Source: Verrucomicrobiaceae bacterium (GTDB lineage: Bacteria > Verrucomicrobiota > Verrucomicrobiia > Verrucomicrobiales > Verrucomicrobiaceae). From it: a DNA stretch of 64,000 nucleotides. Positions within the stretch are counted from its first letter, which is position 1. Each line of letters opens with the position of its first letter. Location: contig CANNQP010000009.1 of the NCBI GenBank assembly GCA_947507875.1, positions 1-64,000 on the forward strand, written 5' to 3'. A program made the position numbers and the translations under genes. Positions 54,260 to 63,003 of this stretch are shown here, piece after piece. The notes below the pieces were generated by a model, which ran no database searches, was not told where the DNA came from, and saw nothing but the letters and a program-made list of their open reading frames with translations.

Positions 54260-55699
54260 ATGAATTCTCCTCATCTTCTTTGGAATCGTCGACAGCTCTT
54301 GAACCGATTTGGTTCAGGTCTGGGTGGTGTCGCTCTCGCAGAAATGTTAGCAAAAGAGCAAGCTCAAGCCGCTGGTGGACCTAGCATTGACCGTGGTGTT
54401 TTGGGGGCGTCGCATTGGCAACCTAAGGCCAAGAGAATCATTTACTTGTTCATGTCAGGAGGTCCTTCGCACTTGGATCTTTATGATTACAAACCGCTTT
54501 TGAATCAGAGGCATGGTGAACAATTGCCTGATTCTGTGCGTGGTTCGCAGAGGCTCACGGGCATGTCTGGCAATCAATCATCCATTCCTATGGTAGGTTC
54601 GCCTTTCAAGTTCACCCAGCATGGACAAGCGGGCGGCTGGTATTCAGAACTGATTCCACACATCGCCAGTGTGGCCGACGATTTGTGTGTCATTCGTTCC
54701 ATGTTTACGGAAAGTATCAATCATGGTCCTGGCGTTACCTTTTTTCAGACAGGTTCCCAGATCGCAGGCAGACCGAGCATGGGAGCTTGGCTTAGCTACG
54801 GACTTGGCGCGGAGAACGTAAATTTGCCTTCCTTCACCGTCCTGATCACCAAAGGAAAATCTGGTCAGCCCTTGGGAGCCCACCTGTGGGGGAGTGGCTT
54901 TCTTCCCACCAAGCACCAAGGTGTCTTGTTTCGAGCAGCTCAAGATCCAGTTTTGTATTTGGGCAATCCGGAAGGCATCAATGACAAGGCTAGGCGACTG
55001 ATGCTTGATCGTCTGAAGGAACTTCATGAACATCAGTTGGCGGTGAGTCCTGATGTCGAGATCCAGAATCGAATCGATCATTACGAGATGGCTTACCGTA
55101 TGCAAAGTAGCATCCCTGAAGCCACGGATTTGAGGGATGAGCCTGAGCACGTGTTAAACATGTATGGTCCGGATGTAAAAACCCCGGGAACTTTTGCGGC
55201 GAATTGTCTTCAAGCGCGCAGACTGGCGGAACGTGGGGTTCGTTTCATTCAATTGTACCATCAAGATTGGGATCATCATGGCGGTCTCCCTGGCGCTCTG
55301 CCTAGGTTGTGTCGTGAAACTGATCAGGCATCAGCGGCTCTGGTCAAAGACCTGAAGCAACGAGGTTTACTTGATGATACACTCGTGGTTTGGGGTGGCG
55401 AGTTCGGTCGAACGAATTACTGCCAAGGAAAGATTCAGCCTAACTTTGGTCGTGATCATCATCCACGATGCTTCACGGCTTGGATGGCAGGAGGTGGTGT
55501 CAAAGGTGGCGCGCTTTATGGTGAGACGGATGAGTTCGGTTACAATGTCATCAAAGATGGGTTACACATCCATGATTTTCACGCCACCATTCTGCATCTT
55601 CTTGGTATCGATCACGAACGCCTAACTTACAAGTTTCAGGGCAGACGCTATCGTTTGACTGACATCCATGGTCACGTCGCTCAGAAGCTGTTGGCATAA
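54260..55699 (+). CDS. DUF1501 protein with Tat-like leader
   Basis: A 479-residue protein. RRQLLNRFGSGLGGVALAEM near 11-30 resembles a twin-arginine signal. The body has an alkaline-phosphatase/sulfatase-like fold: RIIYLFMSGGPSHLDLYDYK near 55-74, VIRSMFTESINHGPG, and WGGEFGRTNYC and FGRDHHPRCFTAWMAGG near the end, which carry metal-binding Asp/His. DUF1501 genes usually follow a DUF1553 gene, as here (11 bp gap). The two products probably act together outside the cytoplasm, but no reaction is established. It converges on ruvB with 2 bp between stops. Confidence 0.93.
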   Translation: MNSPHLLWNRRQLLNRFGSGLGGVALAEMLAKEQAQAAGGPSIDRGVLGASHWQPKAKRIIYLFMSGGPSHLDLYDYKPLLNQRHGEQLPDSVRGSQRLTGMSGNQSSIPMVGSPFKFTQHGQAGGWYSELIPHIASVADDLCVIRSMFTESINHGPGVTFFQTGSQIAGRPSMGAWLSYGLGAENVNLPSFTVLITKGKSGQPLGAHLWGSGFLPTKHQGVLFRAAQDPVLYLGNPEGINDKARRLMLDRLKELHEHQLAVSPDVEIQNRIDHYEMAYRMQSSIPEATDLRDEPEHVLNMYGPDVKTPGTFAANCLQARRLAERGVRFIQLYHQDWDHHGGLPGALPRLCRETDQASAALVKDLKQRGLLDDTLVVWGGEFGRTNYCQGKIQPNFGRDHHPRCFTAWMAGGGVKGGALYGETDEFGYNVIKDGLHIHDFHATILHLLGIDHERLTYKFQGRRYRLTDIHGHVAQKLLA

Positions 55700-55701
55700 G
55701 T

Positions 55702-56706
55702 TCAGAAGAGCTCATTCTGCCCACTCAGCGGAGGCACGAGCCCTAACTTGCGATAGGCAGCAGGCATGGCCACACGTCCACGTGGGGTGCGTTTTACAAA
55801 TCCTTGCATCACAAGGTAAGGCTCATGCACGTCTTCAAGCGTGCTTGCGTCTTCGCCAATGGCGACAGCCATGCTGCTTAGCCCAACTGGACCTCCATCG
55901 AATTTGTGGATCAAGGCTTCCAGGAATCGTTTGTCCATTTCATCGAGTCCCGTTTCATCGATGTCACGCATGGTCAGCGCTCGGCTAGCCACATCTTGAG
56001 TGATGATGCTTTGCGCCTTCACCTGAGCATAGTCACGAACCCAGCGCAGCAGGTGATTTGCGATGCGTGGGGTTCCTCGTGAGCGCTGAGCGATTTCGCG
56101 TGCACCTTGCTGTTCAATCGGAACTGCGAGAAGCCGTCCCGAACGCATGACGATGTGCTGAAGTTCATCAACGGTGTAGTAATCTAGGCGATTCGGAATG
56201 CCAAAGCGACTGCGCATTGGCGCGGTTAACATTCCGGCTCGGGTAGTGGCTCCGACGAGTGTGAAGGGCGGCAAATCGATCCTTATGGTGCGTGCCTTGG
56301 GACCTTGATCAATGATGATGTCGAGTCTGAAATCCTCAATCGCCGGATAGAGGTATTCTTCGATGCTTGGGTGGAGACGATGAATCTCATCAATGAAAAG
56401 AATATCGCGCTCTTGAAGATTGGTCAGCAGTCCTGCTAGGTCGCCTGCACGTTCAATTTGAGGACCGCTGGTTGTGTGCAGTCGTGAACCGATTGATGTG
56501 GCGATGAGGTTGGCAAGTGTTGTTTTGCCCAAGCCTGGTGGACCGCATAGCAAGGCATGATCCAAAGGCTCACCTCGCATTTTGGCAGCTTCGACCATCA
56601 CCAAGAGCTGTTCTTTGACTTTTTCCTGTCCATGAAACTCGTCGAAGTTTCCCGGCCGGAGGGCCAGATCAAAAGGGGAATCGGCTTCGTTGAGTGAGGG
56701 GTTCAC
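55702..56706 (-). CDS. ruvB: Holliday junction DNA helicase RuvB
   Basis: A 334-residue AAA+ motor. Walker [11 protein letters not shown] is at 54-63, Walker [10 protein letters not shown] at 103-111, sensor [19 protein letters not shown], and a C-terminal winged helix with [17 protein letters not shown]. It works with RuvA to drive branch migration in recombination and repair. ruvA and ruvC are not adjacent. The DUF1501 gene converges on it. Confidence 0.97.
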   Translation of the reverse strand: MNPSLNEADSPFDLALRPGNFDEFHGQEKVKEQLLVMVEAAKMRGEPLDHALLCGPPGLGKTTLANLIATSIGSRLHTTSGPQIERAGDLAGLLTNLQERDILFIDEIHRLHPSIEEYLYPAIEDFRLDIIIDQGPKARTIRIDLPPFTLVGATTRAGMLTAPMRSRFGIPNRLDYYTVDELQHIVMRSGRLLAVPIEQQGAREIAQRSRGTPRIANHLLRWVRDYAQVKAQSIITQDVASRALTMRDIDETGLDEMDKRFLEALIHKFDGGPVGLSSMAVAIGEDASTLEDVHEPYLVMQGFVKRTPRGRVAMPAAYRKLGLVPPLSGQNELF

Positions 56707-56724
56707 AGGCTGTGAAAAAACAGA

Positions 56725-57090
56725 TCAAAATTCTCCACGAAACACACAGCGAGCGCTTGGCGTTTCATGGATAGTGATTTCTGCAAGACCTGGGAGCTGC
56801 GGTGCAAGACGCTTCCATAGCCAGGCTGCCATGTACTCGATGGTGGGGTTTTCCAGTCCTTCGATTTCGTTCAAGTAACTGTGGTCGAGTAAATCCAAAA
56901 TGGGTTTCATCGCGCGACTGATCTCTGCATGGTCATAGACCCAACCGATGTCTGGATTGACCTCGCCTTCGATAGCGATCTCTACCTTAAAGCTGTGGCC
57001 ATGCATTTTGGTGCATTTGTGAGCAGAGGGTAGTTTAGGTAGGGTCTGGGCAGCTTCGAAACGAAAGTCTTTGATGATGCGGGCGCGCAT
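56725..57090 (-). CDS. 6-carboxytetrahydropterin synthase-like protein (QueD family)
   Basis: A 121-residue T-fold protein from the ATG at 57090 (a longer frame up to 57138 lacks family sequence). The catalytic Cys is in HKCTKMHGHSF, which also gives two zinc His ligands; DHAEI and DHSYLNEIEGLENPTIEY follow, and HETPSA carries the Glu that holds the pterin. The usual FxAAH motif reads FEAAQ, so the first zinc-ligand His is replaced by Gln. QueD makes 6-carboxytetrahydropterin for queuosine. It lies 18 bp before ruvB on the same strand. Confidence 0.85.
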   Translation of the reverse strand: MRARIIKDFRFEAAQTLPKLPSAHKCTKMHGHSFKVEIAIEGEVNPDIGWVYDHAEISRAMKPILDLLDHSYLNEIEGLENPTIEYMAAWLWKRLAPQLPGLAEITIHETPSARCVFRGEF

Positions 57091-57286
57091 GATGGAAGGT
57101 CGAGAGACAAAGCATCTGGTCAAGGAAACGTGCTGCAAGACTCAAAACCTTGGGATTGGATGAAAGTGGCTTTGATGGAGCCCATGATCAGCGCTCTTGA
57201 GTAAGAAACAAAATCGGCTGCGCAGCCACCCTGTGCTGGACCGCAATGAATGCCTTTGTCTAGCCCACGTAAGAGTTAACTAGCCA

Positions 57287-57323
57287 AGAAAAAACCCGAT
57301 CTAGAATGAATCGAGATCGGGTT
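57287..57323 (-). terminator. Terminator downstream of rplI
   Basis: A perfect 10-bp stem (AACCCGATCT at 57293-57302 with AGATCGGGTT at 57314-57323), an 11-base loop, and on the minus strand a T-rich tract after the stem (57287-57294). It lies 24 bp after the rplI stop. Confidence 0.85.
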
Positions 57324-57346
57324 AGCTTTGAATTGGCTGATTAAGA

Positions 57347-57847
57347 TTAGTCTTCGTTAGACTTGTCGTCGTCATCCTGATTGGCTGAATCAGAGGCAGT
57401 GACAGTCAGTTTAATGAAGCAGCTGATCTCGGGATGTACCTTAACAGGTACCTCAAAACTACCGGTATTTTTGATGGGTCTTTCCAATTGAATTTGGTGA
57501 CGATCCAATTCGACCTTGGCAGCACTTTCAGCGACAGCTTTTGCGATATCCATCGTTGTGATCGAACCGAAAGCTTTGCCACCCTGGCCAGTTTGAAGGG
57601 TCAGCTTTAATTTCAACTTTTTAAGTTTCGAAGCAATCTTCTCAGCTTCCTGAAGCTCTTTCGCTTCGCGCTCCGCACGAATCGCCTTGAGGTGATTCAG
57701 GTGGCGAAGGTTTCCGGAGCTAGCTTCATAAGCTTTACCTTGGGGTACCAAGAAATTGCTCGCGAAGCCACGCTTCACTTTAACGACATCAGCCTCGGCT
57801 CCGAGACCTTTGATTTTTTCTTTGAGGATGACTTCGACGTTGGCCAT
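57347..57847 (-). CDS. rplI: 50S ribosomal protein L9
   Basis: A 166-residue protein from the ATG at 57847 (MANVEVILKEKIKGLG). GFASNFLVPQGKAYEA is the L9 N-domain signature, a long central helix follows, and the C-domain has GKAFGSITTMDIAKAV. The tail is extended by an acidic stretch (SDSANQDDDDKSNED), about 17 residues longer than the E. coli protein. The terminator at 57287-57323 ends the unit. Confidence 0.96.
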   Translation of the reverse strand: MANVEVILKEKIKGLGAEADVVKVKRGFASNFLVPQGKAYEASSGNLRHLNHLKAIRAEREAKELQEAEKIASKLKKLKLKLTLQTGQGGKAFGSITTMDIAKAVAESAAKVELDRHQIQLERPIKNTGSFEVPVKVHPEISCFIKLTVTASDSANQDDDDKSNED

Positions 57848-57923
57848 GAGGGTGTGCGTTTCTTGATAAAAGGGCCGGTAAAATGCACGACAGTTACATG
57901 CTGTCAATCACCGGAATCATCTT

Positions 57924-59441
57924 CTAGGCTTTCTTCTGCTTCAGGAAGGCTGCTCCAAGAACGATAATCACAACGCCCATCGCGATCATGATGTAGAGTT
58001 GAAGATTTGATTCTTCTTCTTGAGGGATCACTTGAGGGATCGGCATGGGCGCCACTTGCTGCACGGGTGCGACGGGGGCCACTGCTTGCGGCGCTACCCT
58101 AGGTTGCGCAGGCTGTGCGGCGGCTGGTGCTGCGCTTTGAGGTGTGTTCACCTGAGCTGTTCTTGGCTGTGTGGGTGCAGCTGCAGCTTGCTGTGGCATG
58201 GTCTGAATGGTTGCTGTTGAAGTGGAGGCCGTTGAAGGAGCTGCTGCGCCGGCCTCGGCTAGGATCTGGGCGACTCTGCTTTCGACACCCGTCGCTGCGA
58301 CGCCACCTATGGCTGATGAGCCAGCAGTCGCCGTAGCTCCCGACGCTATCGCACGACTGAGTTCACCGTGGAGTTTAATCAGACGACTACGAACATCATA
58401 AACCACGTCACGAAACTCCATGTCATTTTGCAAGGTTTGCAACTTTTCAAAGGCCGCAGCTCCGCCCATGTAGTCCTGTTCACCAATTTTTCGATAACAA
58501 GCCGCAGCAAGATCGGTTTTCGCCTTCAACATCTCCATGTTGACGTTTTGAAGCCGCGTTCTTTCCTCGACGGCCTCTTTCATGGCCGATTGAATGGACG
58601 AGATGTCGTATTTATATGGGGCGCTCCAACGCAATTTTTGGCGGCGTTCTGCTTCGACCATTGCGCGCCACTTTGCGATCTCATCGTTGATGGCGTTTTT
58701 TGTTTTCGAGAGTTCAGGCTCTTGCAGTTTGTCTAGGCCATCTTTCCTGGCTTTATCCAACTGAGGTTGTTCAGAGGACATCTTTTCCAAGGCCGAGATC
58801 CATTTATCCAAAACACTAACGGTTTCTGGGATGGCTTGCAGGTAATAAACACTACCTCGGTAAGCCGGGCTTGGAATCATCAAACGATCGAACTCACGCA
58901 AAGCTCCGGTTAGGTCAGACTTCGCTGCTTTCTTACGCATCGAATCCAGAATTCGAAAAGCCTCAATGTTAAACGACTCACCTTTGGATTCCTTTACGCT
59001 GAGCCATTTGCCTTCAAGTTTAACCTGGCCGTTGGCGACCATCGTCTTTTCTTCTTGGAGTTTTGAAATGATATCTTCAACCTCTTTGGCTTCCGGTGTG
59101 CCTGGGTATTTGTTAACAAAGGGTCTAAGGCGATCCTGAATGATCTGCTCATATTCATCGGCCTTTAGCAGGTCCATTGTGGGCAGGATCTTTCTGAGTT
59201 CCACCACTTCGACCTCTTGCGGGGTTTGTTTGATGACTTTGTCAATTTCTCCCACCGGGAATACCTTTTCATCCATGATCTTGGGAGTGAGTCGGTATTT
59301 CATTTTCACGCCTTGTTGATTCTGATCGAGGATCGTGCCTTCAATCTTATTTCCGTTTTTCAGGATAAGGATATCGGCGTGAGCTAGAGTGGCACCACTG
59401 AGCAAAATGAGCAGAGTAGGTCTGAATCGACGAATTTTCAT
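57924..59441 (-). CDS. Exported/membrane coiled-coil protein, unknown function
   Basis: A 505-residue protein. A signal peptide (1-22) precedes a small beta-rich domain (DILILKNGNKIEGTILDQNQ at 23-42), similar to the short SH3-like start seen in verrucomicrobial proteins that often follow it by TPR-like helices. Residues about 80-370 are helical with coiled-coil character (KYPGTPEAKEVEDIISKLQE, then KWRAMVEAERRQKLRW). A low-complexity Ala/Pro/Gln region (about 370-470) leads to a C-terminal transmembrane helix (YIMIAMGVVIIVLGAAFL). It is probably held in the membrane with most of it outside. The function is unknown. It is divergent from dnaA. Confidence 0.75.
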   Translation of the reverse strand: MKIRRFRPTLLILLSGATLAHADILILKNGNKIEGTILDQNQQGVKMKYRLTPKIMDEKVFPVGEIDKVIKQTPQEVEVVELRKILPTMDLLKADEYEQIIQDRLRPFVNKYPGTPEAKEVEDIISKLQEEKTMVANGQVKLEGKWLSVKESKGESFNIEAFRILDSMRKKAAKSDLTGALREFDRLMIPSPAYRGSVYYLQAIPETVSVLDKWISALEKMSSEQPQLDKARKDGLDKLQEPELSKTKNAINDEIAKWRAMVEAERRQKLRWSAPYKYDISSIQSAMKEAVEERTRLQNVNMEMLKAKTDLAAACYRKIGEQDYMGGAAAFEKLQTLQNDMEFRDVVYDVRSRLIKLHGELSRAIASGATATAGSSAIGGVAATGVESRVAQILAEAGAAAPSTASTSTATIQTMPQQAAAAPTQPRTAQVNTPQSAAPAAAQPAQPRVAPQAVAPVAPVQQVAPMPIPQVIPQEEESNLQLYIMIAMGVVIIVLGAAFLKQKKA

Positions 59442-59814
59442 AAATGGTTAAAGCGGTAAACGGGGAAGGGTGGCGTGATCAAGTGCCGGCTAGTAGGGCC
59501 GATTTTCTGCATTTAAAGTGGATTCACATCTTGAGTAAAGACAGAAACCTGCTGGTTGAGGCACAACCTGATTTGGATATCCATGGACTTGATCGATAGT
59601 GTCATAGAAAAGCTTCACAAACCTAAAGGTTAAAAAGTTTTTGTGGAACGTCCAAGGTGTTTCTCAGTTCTTTTTAAACTACCCGAACTTTTGCTTTGAA
59701 AGGTGTCGCTTTCGCCATAAACAGGCCGTGTTATTTTTTGAAAAATACGGCGCGGTTTCTCACGAGATCGCGCCGTGTTTGTCCTTTTCCCGAAACGATT
59801 TTGCCCGACCATCC
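59442..59814. other. Intergenic region before dnaA
   Basis: These 373 bases separate the divergent coiled-coil and dnaA genes. I searched for DnaA boxes (TTATCCACA-like) and saw none convincing; the best is a weak match near 59639-59648. AT-rich runs occur near 59625-59640 and 59731-59746. The notable feature is the hairpin at 59743-59780. Promoters for both genes should lie here. Confidence 0.55.
59743..59780 (+). promoter_or_regulatory. Long hairpin in the dnaA leader
   Basis: Bases 59743-59759 pair with 59764-59780 over 17 positions (14 Watson-Crick pairs and three G-U pairs) around a 4-base loop (TCAC). The hairpin ends about 34 bases before the dnaA ATG. It is not followed by a run of T, so a plain terminator is unlikely; it may control dnaA translation, or be a protein-binding palindrome. 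Confidence 0.55.
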
Positions 59815-61317
59815 ATGCATCACAACAGCCAAACGGACACCGATCATCATGATGAATCTCTGCGGATTTCCAGCAACAGTCATTTGGTTAAGGTTGGTGA
59901 ACCTGAGGCTGGTCTCCAATTGATCAGCACTGCTTGGGATCAAATCTGCAAAATCCTACTCAACAGAATTGGAAAGGATAATTACACACGATTCTTTGCG
60001 GGAACCACAGCAAAAATCATGGATAATCAACGAGTGATCGTGCATGTGCCTAATCCGATTCATCAATTTTGGATCGAATGTAACTTTTCTGGCACATTCA
60101 AAGATGCCGTGGCTGAGGTCTTGGGCACAGCTGCTGACATTCAATACGAAGTGGCTAGTGAGCCACTTCGCCCCATGCCCGTGGAGCACCCCATCGAAAG
60201 GGTAGGGCGCACGCTCGTCACCCAACGTGGTCATGATGAAAAGGCAAGCCCCCACCTGCATGATGATACTTTGACCATTCGCTCTTTTGCTGATGCAGGG
60301 CTGAATGCTAAATTCAATTTCGATAGTTTTGTTATTGGCAACAATTGCAGCTACTCAGCGGCCGTTGCTCGCGCGGTCGCGGACAAGCCAGGTCGTACCT
60401 ACAATCCTCTGTTTTTTCACGGTCCCACGGGTCTCGGCAAGACCCATTTGATGCAAGCGATAGGCCAAGAAGTCTTGGCCAGAAAAAAACGAGCGGTTGT
60501 TCGCTACGTTACCTCCGAACAGTTCACGAACGAATATGTCGAAGCTATTCGGCGTCAGACCTTCAGCCAATTCAGGCAGAAGTATCGTAAAGTGGATGTG
60601 CTCTTGATTGATGATGTGCAGTTTTTGGCTGGCAAAGACAGCACTCAGGAAGAGTTCTTCCACACCTTCAATGAGCTCTTCAATAGTCAAAAGCAGATCG
60701 TTTTAGCGAGTGATCGGCCACCTGGTGACATAAAAAACTTGGAAAGCCGACTGGTTTCCCGATTTGAGTGGGGGCTGACAACGCAGATTCAAATGCCTGA
60801 CTTTGAGACGCGAGTAGCGATTTTGCGTCGAAAAATGCATGATTTTAACGTCACGATTGAGCCGTGGATCTTGGAGTTTATCGCTCAGAGAATTCGGACC
60901 AATGTTCGCCGATTGGAAGGTGCGCTGATGCGTGTAGCCGCTCATGTTTCCCTGGACAGTGGCATCATCAGTGAAGCTGGGCTGACCCAACTTTTGCACG
61001 ATGTGATCGATGAAGAGCCGACCAAGTCGGTTACAGTCGATCGTGTTCAGCGCGCAGTGGCCACCCAGTACGATTTGCGTGTTAGCGATCTAACCGGCCC
61101 TCGACGCCCCAAAAACATCGCTGAGGCGCGACAGGTCGCTATGTATCTGACGCGACACATGGTGAAGCTTCCTCTCATCCAAATTGGTGAAGAGTTTGGC
61201 GGTCGTGATCATGGCACCGTCATTCATGCGTGTAAGGTAATCAGCCAGCGCATGACCGAGACCGCTACATTCCGAGCCATGGTGGACCGCATTCAAGCAA
61301 AGCTGCTTGAGGCATGA
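59815..61317 (+). CDS. dnaA: Chromosomal replication initiator DnaA
   Basis: A 500-residue protein from the ATG at 59815 (MHHNSQTDTDHHDE); the frame continues upstream but that part crosses the hairpin and lacks DnaA similarity. Domain I is at about 35-110, then a linker (110-155). The AAA+ domain has Walker A GPTGLGKT at 203-210 and Walker B LLIDDVQFLAGKD near 263-275. Domain IV carries the signature GGRDHGTVIHACK. It initiates replication at oriC. dnaN and recF are not adjacent, and gyrase genes are absent, so the locus does not show the classical origin order. Confidence 0.97.
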   Translation: MHHNSQTDTDHHDESLRISSNSHLVKVGEPEAGLQLISTAWDQICKILLNRIGKDNYTRFFAGTTAKIMDNQRVIVHVPNPIHQFWIECNFSGTFKDAVAEVLGTAADIQYEVASEPLRPMPVEHPIERVGRTLVTQRGHDEKASPHLHDDTLTIRSFADAGLNAKFNFDSFVIGNNCSYSAAVARAVADKPGRTYNPLFFHGPTGLGKTHLMQAIGQEVLARKKRAVVRYVTSEQFTNEYVEAIRRQTFSQFRQKYRKVDVLLIDDVQFLAGKDSTQEEFFHTFNELFNSQKQIVLASDRPPGDIKNLESRLVSRFEWGLTTQIQMPDFETRVAILRRKMHDFNVTIEPWILEFIAQRIRTNVRRLEGALMRVAAHVSLDSGIISEAGLTQLLHDVIDEEPTKSVTVDRVQRAVATQYDLRVSDLTGPRRPKNIAEARQVAMYLTRHMVKLPLIQIGEEFGGRDHGTVIHACKVISQRMTETATFRAMVDRIQAKLLEA

Positions 61318-61385
61318 AGATAGCGCTATATTCCATCTTGCCGATGATTGATGTTTAGCGATGCATCCGTTAGGTCTTCTTCCTT

Positions 61386-62327
61386 ATGCATCGCTATTCT
61401 TTTCTTTTTCTCGCGGGCTTGTTCACTTCAGCTTTTGCTGAAGTTCAATATGAGTTCGTTCCCGATTTCATACAACCAGCCGCTGGTAAGCAGACTATTG
61501 GCAATGGACATGGTGAGATCGCTGTCGATTCTTTAGGCCGTATTTATGTCAGCGTTCAAGAGGCGAATGCTGGCGTTCAGGTGTATTCGGCGGAAGGTAA
61601 GTTCTTGAAGGCTTTACCTTTGCCTTCTTCGCTTCATGGCTTTGTCATTCGTAAAGATGGTGATGGAGAATACCTCTTCGGCGCAGTGCTGAGTGAGCAA
61701 AAGGTCATCAAATGCACCCTTGATGGTGAAGTGCTGATGACTATCGCTAAGGAAGCGTTCCCTGCGGATAAGCTAGGTAAAGGGCTACGTCTAACCAACT
61801 GCGATGTAGCACCCAACGGAGACATTTATGTCGTGGATGGATATGGTGCTGACTGGATTTTTGTTTTCAGCCGTGAAGGTAAGTTCAAGAAGGTGTTTGG
61901 CGGAAGAATTCCCCCATTAAATTTGGCAAATGCTCACAAAATCTTTGTCGATCGCCGTTTTGAGCCCGCAAGACTGATGATTTGTGATCGTGGGCATAAG
62001 CGCATGCTGCACACTGATTTGGAAGGAAACCTCATTGGCATTATCGCAGAGAACATGCGTAACCCGAGTAGCGCTAGCTTTCATGGTGACCTCATGTGCG
62101 TTGCGGAGATCGCAGGAAATGTAAGCGTTTGGGATAAAAACAATCAACGTGTGGCGGATCTGGGTATGAGCCCTCAGCCTACCAACACACCCAAAATTGA
62201 ACCTAAAGATTGGAAGCCAGGCATTGTCACCAGCCCACATGGTATCACGTTCGACAATCAAGGTAACATTTTAGAGACCGAATGGAACCAGTGGGGAAGA
62301 GTTCTGCGTTGGAACCGCAAAGGATGA
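61386..62327 (+). CDS. Exported NHL/six-bladed beta-propeller protein
   Basis: A 313-residue protein with a signal peptide (1-17, ending SAFA). Repeated propeller blades are visible: GEIAVDSLGRIYVSVQEANA near 42-61, LRLTNCDVAPNGDIYVVDGY near 135-154, and SPHGITFDNQGNILETEWNQ near 285-304. Such proteins bind ligands or act as lyases outside the cytoplasm; no active site can be assigned. Its stop overlaps the next start by ATGA, so the two are coupled. Confidence 0.88.
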   Translation: MHRYSFLFLAGLFTSAFAEVQYEFVPDFIQPAAGKQTIGNGHGEIAVDSLGRIYVSVQEANAGVQVYSAEGKFLKALPLPSSLHGFVIRKDGDGEYLFGAVLSEQKVIKCTLDGEVLMTIAKEAFPADKLGKGLRLTNCDVAPNGDIYVVDGYGADWIFVFSREGKFKKVFGGRIPPLNLANAHKIFVDRRFEPARLMICDRGHKRMLHTDLEGNLIGIIAENMRNPSSASFHGDLMCVAEIAGNVSVWDKNNQRVADLGMSPQPTNTPKIEPKDWKPGIVTSPHGITFDNQGNILETEWNQWGRVLRWNRKG

Positions 62328-62962
62328 GATGTTGCGCCGGTCATCATATTAACAAAGGGGCAGCACCGCTGCTCCTTTGTTTTTGGATATGTATGATCGG
62401 CATGACTCATCATCAATGTTTAGCTCATGCCTTGCCCTTCATTACAGCCCAACTTCAAGTTACGGCGGATCATCCCGGCGAATTACGTTTGAGCTTGGCG
62501 GTAGATTTTGCAAACAACCCTCTGATTGCGGACAAAACCCAGGCCAAAGAGGCACTGAAGAATGCACTCATGGTTCATCATGGAGAAAAAAAGATACCCA
62601 TTCATCAGCTGGCTCCTCTTGCCTTTGGCAAAAGCACTTCATGGCGCGGCATCCTTCCCGAATCCGCGATTCCAAGCGATGACGATCAGCCTCACGAGTG
62701 GATCACTGCCTCATGGTCATGGAAGACCCTTAGTCCAGAGGTATCCTTCAGCGTTGAGAAGGGGAGCTTCAATGATGTGCTGTTGTGGCGCAAACAACAG
62801 AACGGAGAGGTGAAATCCATGCTTCTTTTGCCCGGCGATGTTTCGTCTACCATTGATGTGCCGCAGCTTTTGTTTCCCAGCCTAACCTCAAGAATGGCCT
62901 CACTTGTGGTCATTTTGGGCTTTCTGGCGATTGGATTGATGCTTTTAGCTCGTCGCTCATGA
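62324..62962 (+). CDS. Membrane protein of unknown function, coupled to NHL protein
   Basis: A 212-residue protein. I take the ATG at 62324, overlapping the previous stop (ATGA); an in-frame start at 62282 lies inside the previous gene. Hydrophobic segments are at about 12-30 (APLLLCFWICMIGMTHHQ) and near the C-terminus (MASLVVILGFLAIGLMLLAR). The region between has a beta-rich pattern (DHPGELRLSLAVDFANNPLI) and is probably exported. No family is recognised. It may anchor or partner the NHL protein. Confidence 0.7.
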   Translation: MRCCAGHHINKGAAPLLLCFWICMIGMTHHQCLAHALPFITAQLQVTADHPGELRLSLAVDFANNPLIADKTQAKEALKNALMVHHGEKKIPIHQLAPLAFGKSTSWRGILPESAIPSDDDQPHEWITASWSWKTLSPEVSFSVEKGSFNDVLLWRKQQNGEVKSMLLLPGDVSSTIDVPQLLFPSLTSRMASLVVILGFLAIGLMLLARRS

Positions 62963-63003
62963 GTTAGGTTGCCAATCATTCTCTTTTTTTCTAATCTTGC
63001 GCT

